This document shows, one piece after another, positions 51,204 through 59,360 of a stretch of 64,000 bases of DNA. The notes under the pieces are model-generated. The model was given only the letters and a program-made list of their open reading frames with translations, did no database searches and was not told where the DNA came from. Source of the stretch: Duganella sp. 1411. GTDB lineage: Bacteria; Pseudomonadota; Gammaproteobacteria; Burkholderiales; Burkholderiaceae_D. Within the stretch, counting starts at the first letter, position 1. Each line of letters opens with the position of its first letter. Made by a program: the position numbers and the translations under genes. Where the stretch lies: positions 124,001 to 188,000 of the forward strand of contig NZ_JAFICD010000005.1 of assembly GCF_017833525.1 (NCBI RefSeq), read 5' to 3'.

Positions 51204-52130
51204 TTATACAGTTTGTTCAGCAGCGGCGGGAGCCAGGCCGGGAGCCATCGGGAAGCCCAGGCGCTCGCGCGACTCGTAGTAGGCCTGCGCCACAAGGCGC
51301 GACAACGCGCGCACGCGGCCGATGTAGGCGGCGCGCTCGGTCACCGAAATGGCGCCGCGCGCGTCCAGCAGGTTGAAGCTGTGCGAGGCCTTCATGATCT
51401 GCTCATAGGCCGGCAGCGTCAGTTGCGCCTCGATCAGGCGCTTGGCTTCTGATTCGTGGTTGTTGAACTGGGCGAACAGCAGTTCGGCGTTCGAGTGCTC
51501 GAAGTTATAGGCCGATTGTTCGACCTCGTTTTGATGGAACACGTCACCGTATTTCAGCGTTTTGGTGACGCCGTTTTCTTCCCACGTGGTCCATACCAGG
51601 TCGTACATGTTCTCGACGCCCTGCAGGTACATCGCCAGGCGCTCGATGCCGTAGGTGATCTCTCCCAGCACCGGCTTGCAATCGAGGCCGCCGACCTGCT
51701 GGAAGTAGGTGAACTGCGTCACCTCCATCCCGTTCAGCCACACTTCCCAGCCGAGGCCCCAGGCGCCCAGGGTCGGCGACTCCCAGTCGTCTTCGACGAA
51801 GCGCACGTCATTCTGTTTCAGGTCCAGGCCCAGCGCTTCGAGCGAACCGAGATACAGGTCGAGGATGTTTTCCGGCGCCGGCTTCATCACCACCTGATAC
51901 TGGTAGTAGTGCTGGCCGCGGTTCGGGTTCTCGCCATAACGGCCGTCCTTCGGGCGGCGCGACGGCTGCACGTAGGCCGCGCGCCATGGCTCCGGGCCGA
52001 TCGCGCGCAGGAAGGTCCCGGTGTGGAAGGTGCCGGCGCCGACTTCCATGTCGTATGGCTGGAGCAGGGCGCAGCCTTGCTTGTCCCAGTAGGTTTGCAA
52101 GGTCAGAATGATTTGTTGAAATGTCAGCAT
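51204..52130 (-). CDS. glyQ: glycyl-tRNA synthetase alpha subunit
   Basis: The 308-residue class II synthetase catalytic subunit shows LTFQQIILTLQTYWDKQGCALLQ near the N-terminus, VQPSRRPKDGRYGENPNR, and GWEVWLNGMEVTQFTYFQQ. These are highly conserved GlyQ motifs. It activates glycine and transfers it with GlyS. About 100 bp separates it from lnt upstream. Confidence 0.97.
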   Translation of the reverse strand: MLTFQQIILTLQTYWDKQGCALLQPYDMEVGAGTFHTGTFLRAIGPEPWRAAYVQPSRRPKDGRYGENPNRGQHYYQYQVVMKPAPENILDLYLGSLEALGLDLKQNDVRFVEDDWESPTLGAWGLGWEVWLNGMEVTQFTYFQQVGGLDCKPVLGEITYGIERLAMYLQGVENMYDLVWTTWEENGVTKTLKYGDVFHQNEVEQSAYNFEHSNAELLFAQFNNHESEAKRLIEAQLTLPAYEQIMKASHSFNLLDARGAISVTERAAYIGRVRALSRLVAQAYYESRERLGFPMAPGLAPAAAEQTV

Positions 52131-52229
52131 CTTGTGTGGTCGATGGCGCGCCTCGCGGGGCGGGGAACGCGCGGTTGCGGTTATGCTAAAGGGGCAATTT
52201 TAGCGGGTTTTGCCGGGAGCCTGTAGAGA

Positions 52230-53801
52230 TTAAGCGGCTTGGGCGCGGTTTTTTGCGCGCCGCGCCCAAAACCAGGCGCCGCCCAGCGCCAGCGCCGCCA
52301 GCAGCAGAAAGAGCTTATTACCCCAGAGGATATACGGCGTGCTGCCGGCCATGCCCTGGACGTTGGCGGCCAAGGTGCCGAAGGTGTTCACCGGCAGCTG
52401 TTGAACCAACTTGCCATGGCCGTCGATGATGGCGGTGGCGCCGGTGTTGGTCGCCCGCAGCATCGGCCGGCCCGTCTCCAGCGTGCGCATTTGCGAGATC
52501 TGCAAATGCTGCGGAATGGCGATGGTGTCGCCGAACCAGGCCAGGTTGGACACGTTGAGCAGCATCGTGGCCGGCTTCTGGCCCTGCGCCGGATGGTTCA
52601 ACTGCGCGGCGATCTCCTCGCCGAACAAGTCCTCGTAGCAGATGTTGGGCAGTACGCGCTGGTCCTTGATCGGAAAGGCCGGCTGGATGTCGGCGCCGCT
52701 GGTCTGGTCGCCCAGCGGGATCGACATCAGGTTGACGAACCAGCGGAAGCCGAGCGGAATGAATTCGCCGAACGGCACCAGATGGTGCTTGTCGTAGCGG
52801 TAGTAGCTGCTGGCCTGGCGCGGCGTCAGGCCGATCACGCTGTTGAAATAGGCGCTCTGGCTGTCGGCCAGCGGGATGCCCAGTATCAGGTTGCTGTTGG
52901 TCTGGTTGAGGAACTGGGCGATGCCGGGCAGGTAGTCCGGCGGCAGCTGCTGCGGCAGCATGACGATGGCCGTCTCCGGCGTGGCGATCAAGTCGGCCGG
53001 CGCGGCGGTGATGGCGTCGTGGTACAGCTTCATCGTCCCGAGCACGCGGGCGCCGTCGAATTTTTCGCTTTGCGGGATATTCCCCTGCAGCAGACGCACC
53101 GAGATCGGTTTGCCTTCCGGGTAGGTCCACTGCGCGTAGGTCAGGCCGACGCCGATGGCCAAGATGGCGACGACCAGCGCGGCGGCCTTGACGCGGGTGC
53201 GGTGCAACAGCAGCAGCAGGGCGCCGGCGATGACGGCCGCCAGCCACCCGAGGCCGTAGACGCCGACGAGCGGCGCGTAGCCGGCCAGCGGACTGTGATT
53301 GTGGGCGTAGCCGGCCGACATCCACGGAAAGCCCGTGAACAGCCAGGCGCGCACCCATTCGAACAGGGCCCACATGGCCGGCAGCACCAGCAGGTTGGCG
53401 GCCGGCAGCGGCAGCGCCCAGCGCTTGCGCAGCCAGGCCGCGCCGCCCATCGCCAGCGCCACGTAGAAGCCCATGCCCCACGCCAGCAGCAGCACGGCGG
53501 CGACGGCGACCGGCGCCGGCATGGCGCCGTAGTCGTGCATCGACACGTACAGCCAATGGGTGCCGGCGGCGGTCCAGCCGAAGCCGAAGGCCCAGCCGAT
53601 CAGCCCCGCGCTTTTGACGTCGGCGCTGCGCAGCACCTGGTAGAAGAGGGTCGCCAGGCCGAGGATCTCGAGCGGCCACCAGCCGAACGGCGCGAAGGCG
53701 AACACGCACATCGCGCCGGCCAGCAGGGTGATGATCATCCGACCTTTGGTGCTGCGTTGCGGCTTGGGCGGATCGTTCGGATTGGCGCGGCGAAAGCGCA
53801 T
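52230..53801 (-). CDS. lnt: apolipoprotein N-acyltransferase
   Basis: The 523-residue inner-membrane enzyme N-acylates the diacylglyceryl-cysteine of lipoproteins. Six or so N-terminal transmembrane helices precede a periplasmic nitrilase-like domain. Glu276 in TPETAIVML and Cys388 in PNICYEDLFGE belong to the Glu-Lys-Cys triad; the Lys region is YDKHHLVPFGE. A C-terminal helix (FLLLAALALGGAWFW) follows. Its ATG overlaps the corC stop by one base (TAATG). Confidence 0.95.
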   Translation of the reverse strand: MRFRRANPNDPPKPQRSTKGRMIITLLAGAMCVFAFAPFGWWPLEILGLATLFYQVLRSADVKSAGLIGWAFGFGWTAAGTHWLYVSMHDYGAMPAPVAVAAVLLLAWGMGFYVALAMGGAAWLRKRWALPLPAANLLVLPAMWALFEWVRAWLFTGFPWMSAGYAHNHSPLAGYAPLVGVYGLGWLAAVIAGALLLLLHRTRVKAAALVVAILAIGVGLTYAQWTYPEGKPISVRLLQGNIPQSEKFDGARVLGTMKLYHDAITAAPADLIATPETAIVMLPQQLPPDYLPGIAQFLNQTNSNLILGIPLADSQSAYFNSVIGLTPRQASSYYRYDKHHLVPFGEFIPLGFRWFVNLMSIPLGDQTSGADIQPAFPIKDQRVLPNICYEDLFGEEIAAQLNHPAQGQKPATMLLNVSNLAWFGDTIAIPQHLQISQMRTLETGRPMLRATNTGATAIIDGHGKLVQQLPVNTFGTLAANVQGMAGSTPYILWGNKLFLLLAALALGGAWFWARRAKNRAQAA

Positions 53802-54685
53802 TATTGGGTGTCGCCGGCGTCGGGGGCGGGCGGCAGTTTTTCCACCAGCAGCACGTGGATTTGGCGGGCGTCGGCGCGCAGCACTTCAAAGCGCATGCCC
53901 TGGTAGTCGAAGATGTCGCCCTTGTGCGGCATGCGCGCCAGGTGCTTGGCCACCAGGCCGCCGATGGTGTCGACGTCGTCGTCCGGCAGCGCGGTGTCGA
54001 GTTCCTCGTTGAACTGTTCGATCTCGGTCAGCGCCTTGATGCGCCAGCGCGGGCCGTGCACGCCCTCTTTGATCGAGAGGATGTTGTCCTCTTCCTCGTC
54101 GAAGTCGTACTCGTCCTCGATGTCGCCGACGATCTGTTCGAGCACGTCCTCGATGGTGATCAGGCCGGCCACGCCGCTGTACTCGTCGACCACGATGGCC
54201 ATGTGGTTGTGGTTGGCGCGGAAGTCGCGCAGCAGCACGTTCAGGCGCTTCGATTCGGGGATGAAGATGGCCGGGCGCAGCATGTCGCGCACGTCGAACG
54301 ATTCCTCGGCGTAGTAGCGCAGCAGGTCCTTGGCCAGCAGGATGCCGATCACCTTGTCGCGCTCGCCCTCGATGGCGGGGAAGCGCGAGTGGGCCGTGGC
54401 CAGCACCTGCGGCATCCATTCTTCGATCGGCTTGGAGATGTCGATGACGTCCATCTGCGAGCGCGGGATCATGATGTCGCGCGCCGACAGGTCGGAGACC
54501 TGGAACACGCCTTCGATCATCGACAGGGCGTCGGCGTCGATCAGGTTGCGTTCGTGGGCGTCGTGCAGGACTTCGAGCAGTTCCGCTCGGTTCTCTGGCT
54601 CGGGGGAAATCAGCGCGGTCAGCCGTTCAAACAGCGACCGATGGGGTTTGGCGTCAGTTTTGACGCCACTAGAGTGCTCTTGCAT
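53801..54685 (-). CDS. corC: CorC/HlyC-family CBS-domain protein
   Basis: The 294-residue cytoplasmic protein has a tandem CBS pair (about residues 70-190; SDLSARDIMIPRSQMDVI starts the first, VVDEYSGVAGLITIEDVLE ends the second). A C-terminal transporter-associated domain with DDDVDTIGGLV follows. It lacks the DUF21 membrane domain, as in the short CorC class linked to Mg/Co efflux. It is normally followed by lnt, as here, and preceded by ybeY; the toxin-immunity pair breaks that contact. Confidence 0.93.
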   Translation of the reverse strand: MQEHSSGVKTDAKPHRSLFERLTALISPEPENRAELLEVLHDAHERNLIDADALSMIEGVFQVSDLSARDIMIPRSQMDVIDISKPIEEWMPQVLATAHSRFPAIEGERDKVIGILLAKDLLRYYAEESFDVRDMLRPAIFIPESKRLNVLLRDFRANHNHMAIVVDEYSGVAGLITIEDVLEQIVGDIEDEYDFDEEEDNILSIKEGVHGPRWRIKALTEIEQFNEELDTALPDDDVDTIGGLVAKHLARMPHKGDIFDYQGMRFEVLRADARQIHVLLVEKLPPAPDAGDTQ

Positions 54686-54769
54686 AGTAGGCGTGAGCCG
54701 TTGTTACGAAGGGGTATAGGATACACCAAAAGCTCAAGATAGCAGGTTTTTGTCAAAAAAGCAGCGTAT

Positions 54770-55255
54770 TTGATCGGGGAATGGAGCCAGGCATCGTTTG
54801 ATTATTCTCAGCGCATCGGCCTGTGGTCGGGGGCATGCTGGACAGATTTCCTCGACGACGGTGGTATGGCGATGAGTTTCTTGGCAGGCACAGTGCGACG
54901 TATTAATCCTGGTCAGAGCAAGACGAACTGCGTTAATTGCGTCATTGCAACGGAGGCGATGCTCGCAGGCCGTCCTGCTTCGGCGCTGCCGGGTGGCCCC
55001 GATAGCATCGCTATACTTGAACGAATATTTGGCGCAAAATTTAGTGGGGTTGGCCATCTTGGCGAGGTGGCGCAGGCTCTGCTGGCCGCAGGCAGCGGAA
55101 GTCGCGGGATCGTCTACGGTAGCCGCGGCGGCGGAGTAGGCCATGTCTTCAACGCCGTGAATCAATACGGTGTTATCCGCTTCCTCGATGGCCAAACCGG
55201 CACGGCTGCCGTGGTCGGTGGTTACACCGCGCTTCGTTTTTTAAGGACCAAATAA
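54770..55255 (+). CDS. papain-fold toxin-like protein (polymorphic-toxin C-terminal type)
   Basis: The 161-residue frame (TTG 54770; ATG 54866 is a possible shorter start) has a C-terminal domain with TNCVNCVIATEAMLAGRPAS (Cys54, Cys57), YGSRGGGVGHVFNAVN (His125) and VIRFLDGQTG (Asp140). This Cys-His-Asp order and spacing match the papain-fold toxin domains that end polymorphic toxins and can deamidate glutamine or cleave proteins. No secretion or N-terminal repeat domain is attached, so it may be an orphan module or a 5-prime-truncated remnant; the frame is open upstream only to a TAG at 54740. GC is visibly lower than in the flanking genes. The stop overlaps the next ATG by 1 bp. Confidence 0.75.
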   Translation: MIGEWSQASFDYSQRIGLWSGACWTDFLDDGGMAMSFLAGTVRRINPGQSKTNCVNCVIATEAMLAGRPASALPGGPDSIAILERIFGAKFSGVGHLGEVAQALLAAGSGSRGIVYGSRGGGVGHVFNAVNQYGVIRFLDGQTGTAAVVGGYTALRFLRTK

Positions 55256-55554
55256 TGGATACGCTCAATCGCGCCGCTGCTTTGGAAATCGCTCGAGCCA
55301 AGGTCGATGAACTGGGCCGGATGGCGGGCGATGCCTTCGACATTGTGACGGCCGAAACACAAGAGGTGAAGCAAGGCTGGCTGTTTTTCTACAATTCAGC
55401 CGATTTTATCCGGACCGGCGACCCCATGTTCGCGCTGGCGGGCAATGGGCCGCTGCTGGTTCTACGGGACGGACAGGTCGTCACGCTGCCGACAGCGGTG
55501 CCTTGGCAGGACGCAATAGACCAATGTGCGATTCCGGAGCCGACGGGCGGTTGA
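55255..55554 (+). CDS. probable immunity protein (Imm35/YrhB-like)
   Basis: The 99-residue small acidic protein starts at ATG 55255, overlapping the toxin stop (TAATG). It has a helical N-terminus (LNRAAALEIARAKVDELG) and a beta core with VKQGWLFFYNSADF, then LAGNGPLLVLRDGQVVTLP with the conserved G-N-G-P. This is the pattern of Imm35/YrhB-type immunity proteins found beside polymorphic toxins. Translational coupling to the toxin supports a neutralising role (inference). Its stop lies one base from the convergent ybeY stop. Confidence 0.75.
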   Translation: MDTLNRAAALEIARAKVDELGRMAGDAFDIVTAETQEVKQGWLFFYNSADFIRTGDPMFALAGNGPLLVLRDGQVVTLPTAVPWQDAIDQCAIPEPTGG

Positions 55555-55555
55555 G

Positions 55556-56023
55556 TCATTCCGCGTAGGGGTCGGCGTAACCGAGTTCGGCCAGCAGCTC
55601 GGTCTCGATGCCCTCCATCTCGGCCGCTTCCTCGTCGTCCTCGTGGTCGTAACCCTGCGCGTGCAGCACGCCGTGCACGACCAGGTGGGCGGTGTGCTCC
55701 TCGACCGATTTGTGTTGCTCGGCAGCTTCCCTTTCCAGCACGTCGGTGCACAGGATGATGTCGGCGCGGGTCGGGGCGTCGTCCGGCAGCTCCTCCTCGC
55801 CCTCGTTGTAGGCGAACGTCAACACGTTGGTGGCGTAGTCCTTGCCGCGGTATTGCTGGTTGAGCGCGCGGCCTTCCTCGGCGTCGACGAAACGGATGGT
55901 CAGCTCGGCCGGCGCGAACAGCGCGGCCTGGATCCACTTGCGGATCGCCGGCCGGGTGATGACTTCTTTGAGGCGGGCGTCGGGATACTGCACCGACAAG
56001 GTCAGTTTATTTTTTACGGACAT
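55556..56023 (-). CDS. ybeY: endoribonuclease / rRNA maturation factor YbeY
   Basis: The 155-residue zinc metalloprotein acts in 16S rRNA 3-prime maturation and 70S quality control. The zinc motif HGVLHAQGYDH gives His117, His121 and His127. YATNVLTFAYNE is also conserved. It overlaps phoH by 17 bp. Downstream, corC should follow, but an opposite-strand toxin-immunity pair intervenes. Confidence 0.95.
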   Translation of the reverse strand: MSVKNKLTLSVQYPDARLKEVITRPAIRKWIQAALFAPAELTIRFVDAEEGRALNQQYRGKDYATNVLTFAYNEGEEELPDDAPTRADIILCTDVLEREAAEQHKSVEEHTAHLVVHGVLHAQGYDHEDDEEAAEMEGIETELLAELGYADPYAE

Positions 56024-57086
56024 TTTTCAGGGCGGTGGCTTTGAGTAACGGGGCGATCTCGGCTTCGTGGTTGTGCGCCGTCTCGTAGGCGTCGACGATG
56101 CGCGCGACCAGCGGATGGCGCACCACGTCCTCGCTGTTGAAGTGGCTGAAGGCGATGCCGCGCACATCCTTCAACACCTGAACCGCGTCGACCAGGCCGC
56201 TCTTCTGGCTTTTGTGCAAGTCCACCTGCGTGACGTCACCCGTGATGACGGCCTTGCTGCCGAAACCGATGCGCGTCAGGAACATCTTCATCTGCTCGAC
56301 GGTGGTGTTTTGCGCCTCGTCCAAGATCACGAACGCGTGGTTGAGCGTGCGCCCGCGCATATAGGCCAGCGGGGCGATCTCGATGACTTGCTTCTCGAAC
56401 ATTTTCTGCGTGCGGTCGAAGCCCAGCAGGTCGTACAGCGCGTCGTACAGCGGGCGCAGGTAGGGATCGACCTTTTGCGCCAGGTCGCCCGGCAGGAAGC
56501 CCAGCCTCTCGCCGGCCTCGACGGCCGGCCGGGTCAGGATGATGCGCTTGACGGCGTCGCGCTCGAGCGCGTCGACCGCGCAGGCCACGGCCAGGTAGGT
56601 CTTGCCGGTCCCGGCCGGGCCGACGCCGAAGCTGATGTCGTGTTCGAGGATATTGCGCAGGTAACGGATCTGGTGCGGGGTGCGCCCGCGCAGGTCGGCG
56701 CGGCGCGTTTTGAGCACCGGGCTGTTGATCTCCGGCTCGACGAACGGCGCCGCGGCCACCGCGTGCGGCTTGGCGTCGGCGCCGGCCGGGGCGGCGTTGG
56801 CGGCGGCGGCCAGCCCGGCGCGCTGTTCGACCAGCGCCAGTTGCACTTCCTCGATCGGCACGACCTTGTTGGCGACGGCGTAGAACTGGTCGAGGATTTG
56901 CACCGCGCGCTCGGCATTGTGGCCGCTGACGATGAATTTCTCGCCGCGACGGAAAATGGTGACGTCCAGCGCGGCCGAGATCTGCCGCAGGTTTTCGTCG
57001 AGCGGGCCGCACAAATGCGCCAGGCGCGCGTTATCGAGCGGCTCCGGAACAAAGTAATGCGGCTGAACGGGGGTTTTGGTTTTCAA
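56007..57086 (-). CDS. phoH: PhoH-family ATPase (PhoL type)
   Basis: The 359-residue P-loop protein has a PhoH domain with Walker A GPAGTGKTYLA, the LTRPAVEAGERLGFLPG segment, FVILDEAQNTT (Walker B) and ITGDVTQVDL. An N-terminal KH-like region and an Ala-rich linker (about 95-125) precede it. It is a predicted RNA-associated ATPase or helicase linked to YbeY. It is the first gene of the phoH-ybeY unit. Confidence 0.94.
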   Translation of the reverse strand: MKTKTPVQPHYFVPEPLDNARLAHLCGPLDENLRQISAALDVTIFRRGEKFIVSGHNAERAVQILDQFYAVANKVVPIEEVQLALVEQRAGLAAAANAAPAGADAKPHAVAAAPFVEPEINSPVLKTRRADLRGRTPHQIRYLRNILEHDISFGVGPAGTGKTYLAVACAVDALERDAVKRIILTRPAVEAGERLGFLPGDLAQKVDPYLRPLYDALYDLLGFDRTQKMFEKQVIEIAPLAYMRGRTLNHAFVILDEAQNTTVEQMKMFLTRIGFGSKAVITGDVTQVDLHKSQKSGLVDAVQVLKDVRGIAFSHFNSEDVVRHPLVARIVDAYETAHNHEAEIAPLLKATALKNVRKK

Positions 57087-57571
57087 TGGAATGCTTTATC
57101 AGAGGGGGGCGCACTGCGCACAGGCGCTAGTTTAACGTAATTTGCCGCCGCCAACCGCGCCCGGCGCGTATTTCAGGGCGGGTGGGCGGCACCGCCGCGC
57201 GCCCGGCAACCGGCCCCCGGCCGCCACCCGATGTTGCACAGGCCGCGACACAGTTGCCACAGGGTAGTATCGGCGCCGGCCCTCTGCATGAACTTGCTTC
57301 ATGTAACAATTTCCTACAGGTTCTTGCGTGCGACACCCTCCGGCCCCATGTGATGAAATAGCATAGTTGTTAAGTTTTCTAGCCGGCGGTTGATGTCAAA
57401 CAATCTTCACGCACCGCGCGCCGGCTGGAGCAGTCCCTTTAAGCATAGAATTCTCTTGCGCGAAAGGCAATTCAGGAGGGCGGAATGACCGGACAACTTT
57501 AATTACTAAATTCTAAGTTGTCCTTAAGTTCCAACCAGCACTATCTCTTCACCCAACCAACGAGGAAAATC
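57087..57571. other. 485-bp intergenic region, no gene seen
   Basis: This gap between phoH and the small HTH gene contains no open frame with convincing composition, no tRNA fold and no palindromic repeat of the dispersed family. The right half (about 57350-57570) is AT-richer. It holds a 9-bp inverted repeat at 57491-57523 and a TAGAAT hexamer at 57446. It probably serves as the promoter region for both divergent genes. Confidence 0.6.
57491..57523. promoter_or_regulatory. perfect 9-bp inverted repeat upstream of the HTH gene, candidate operator
   Basis: GGACAACTT (57491-57499) and AAGTTGTCC (57515-57523) are separated by a 15-bp AT-rich spacer, about 50 bp before the HTH gene start. Half-sites about 24 bp centre to centre could bind a dimer spanning two turns. 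Autoregulation by the adjacent HTH protein is a guess. Confidence 0.4.
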
Positions 57572-57904
57572 ATGGCACATCACGCTCTTGCTTCCCAAGA
57601 AAGCTACAACCCGAACCATCTGCTCGACATCCTGCTGGGCAAGATGCAACTGAAAAACGACGCCGCGCTGTCGCGCCTGCTGGAGGTCGCTCCGCCGGTC
57701 ATCAGCAAAATCCGTCACCACCGCCTGCCGGTCGGCGCTTCGCTGCTGATCCGCATGCACGAGGTGACCGGCATGAGCATCCGCGACCTGCGTGATTTGA
57801 TGGGCGACCGCCGCACCAAGTACCGCCTGTCCGACGCCCAGGGCCGTCCGAAGCCAGAAGAGCGTCCAGAAAAGGCCGAGGCCGGAAACTACGCGCGTCA
57901 TTAA
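57572..57904 (+). CDS. small lambda-repressor-like HTH protein
   Basis: The 110-residue protein starts at ATG 57572, with SD GAGGAAA upstream. Residues 15-75 (LLDILLGKMQLKNDAALSRL, then PPVISKIRHHRLPVGASLLI) form an XRE/Cro-like helix-turn-helix with the VISKIR recognition-helix pattern. The C-terminal tail is charged (KPEERPEKAEAG). It is likely a regulator. No partner toxin or phage gene is adjacent, so its targets are unknown. Confidence 0.75.
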   Translation: MAHHALASQESYNPNHLLDILLGKMQLKNDAALSRLLEVAPPVISKIRHHRLPVGASLLIRMHEVTGMSIRDLRDLMGDRRTKYRLSDAQGRPKPEERPEKAEAGNYARH

Positions 57905-57995
57905 TGCGCCCGCAGCTTCCGCACTTGCCGCGCCCGGGTTGAGCGTTGCACACGCGCAGCCCGGCCGGCAGGTAGCCTTTCGTGCAGGCAGCCGG

Positions 57996-58841
57996 TTAGC
58001 TCAGTAGCACCATCGAAATTTCTTCATATTGCAGTTCGGTTTCGCGGAACAGTTGTAGATAGACTTCTTCATCCAGACCCAGCGCGGTCCAGGCCACGGT
58101 TGACACGGGCGGCACCAAGTCGTCCCGCACCTGCGCCAGATCGAGCGCGTGGACGATGGCGTCGGCCACATGAATGATGGCCGCAAGGAAACCCGCGCCC
58201 GGCGCCTCCGGGTCGTGGTGGCCGCCGATGGCCAGCCGCATCGTATCGGAAAAATTCCAGTGTTCGGCCAGCGCCATGCCGGCGTCGACATGATCGACGC
58301 CCAGCACCTTGCGTTCGGCCTCCAGCAAATAACAGTCGTGCTGCTCGCGGTAGGCGAGCGTCTCCGAATATTGGTTGGGGAAGCACGCCACCAGCACCAG
58401 CCGGCCGATGTCGTGCAGCAGGCCGGCCGTGAACGCGTAATCCTGGTTGAAGCGCATCTGCCGCGCCAGCACCTTGGCGCAGGCGGCCGTGGCGATCGAG
58501 TGGCGCCAGAACGCCTTGTGGTCGAAGCCCGGGCAGTGGCCCTCGGCGAAGCAGCCGGTGACGGCCGCCGCCGTGATCAGGTTGCGCGTGGTCTGGAAGC
58601 CCAGGTAGGTGATGGCCTGCTGGATGGTGGTGACCTTGACCTGCAGCCCGTACAGCGAGGAGTTGGCCAGCCGCAAGGTCTTGGCCGTCAGCGCCTGGTC
58701 GTGCGAGACCTTCTTGGCCAGCACCGAGATGTCGACGTCGTCCTGGTCTATGCTGTTGAGCAATTCCATGACCACCGCCGGCAGCGACGGCAGGTCGTCG
58801 AGGTTGCGCACCACGTCGTCGTAGCTGAGGGTGTTACTCAT
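57996..58841 (-). CDS. HDOD-domain signalling protein
   Basis: The 281-residue protein has an HDOD domain spanning about residues 15-210. Markers are LPSLPAVVMELLNSI, LTAKTLRLANSSLYG, AITYLGFQTTRNLI, GLLHDIGRLV and VDHVDAGMALAEHW. These domains lack the HD-GYP catalytic set and act as signalling or regulatory modules. Its ATG overlaps the stop of the upstream small gene by 8 bp, so the two are a unit. Confidence 0.88.
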   Translation of the reverse strand: MSNTLSYDDVVRNLDDLPSLPAVVMELLNSIDQDDVDISVLAKKVSHDQALTAKTLRLANSSLYGLQVKVTTIQQAITYLGFQTTRNLITAAAVTGCFAEGHCPGFDHKAFWRHSIATAACAKVLARQMRFNQDYAFTAGLLHDIGRLVLVACFPNQYSETLAYREQHDCYLLEAERKVLGVDHVDAGMALAEHWNFSDTMRLAIGGHHDPEAPGAGFLAAIIHVADAIVHALDLAQVRDDLVPPVSTVAWTALGLDEEVYLQLFRETELQYEEISMVLLS

Positions 58842-59190
58842 GCTCGGGGTGCTCCTGCGGGGTGGCCCGGTTCAGCCGGAAATCGGTGACGAAGCGGCGC
58901 AGCAGCGCGGTGGCCCAGTCGCTGTCGCTGTCGGCGTCGTTTTTGCGGAACAGCTGGTCGATGCGCGCCTGATGATGGGCCAGCGCCGCCTGCGCCTGCT
59001 CGGGCGCCACGTCCTCGCGCACGATCGGCAGCACCGCGATGCCGTGGCGCGGCATCAGCGCCAGCATCGTGTCGGTCAGCACGGTGCCCTGCGCCAGCAG
59101 CACATGGCCCTGGACGTCGAGCAGCTCGTCCGACAGCACCATGCCCGGCCGCACCTCGGCCAGCGCCAGTTGATGATAATTGCCCGCCAT
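58834..59190 (-). CDS. small protein with HD-GYP-leader-like module
   Basis: The 118-residue protein starts at ATG 59190 with a strong SD (GGAGG). Residues 8-50 (LALAEVRPGMVLSDELLDVQ, GHVLLAQGTVLT) match the L-x-P-G-M-x-L then G-x-x-L-L-x-x-G-T pattern that commonly precedes HD-GYP or HDOD domains. Here it is a separate chain. The C-terminus is helical and acidic. It probably works with the HDOD protein, whose start it overlaps. I name no function. Confidence 0.7.
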   Translation of the reverse strand: MAGNYHQLALAEVRPGMVLSDELLDVQGHVLLAQGTVLTDTMLALMPRHGIAVLPIVREDVAPEQAQAALAHHQARIDQLFRKNDADSDSDWATALLRRFVTDFRLNRATPQEHPEHE

Positions 59191-59360
59191 GCTGCCTCCG
59201 GTGATTGTCGGTTGGTGTGTCCGCCTGACTATGTTGCACAATATTACCATCGCGCGCGGGCGAAGTCTGCCCGGCCGCCGCCCCAAATTCTTGCCAAGAT
59301 GCAGCCCATACCGTACATTGGGACGTTGCCGTCAAATACGTGGTCGGGGGAGGTTGTTCG

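Noticed and set aside
57087..57571. tRNA or small RNA gene in the large phoH gap
   Set aside because: I found no cloverleaf, no CCA-ending arm and no terminator-like hairpin with a T-run; only the inverted repeat is notable.
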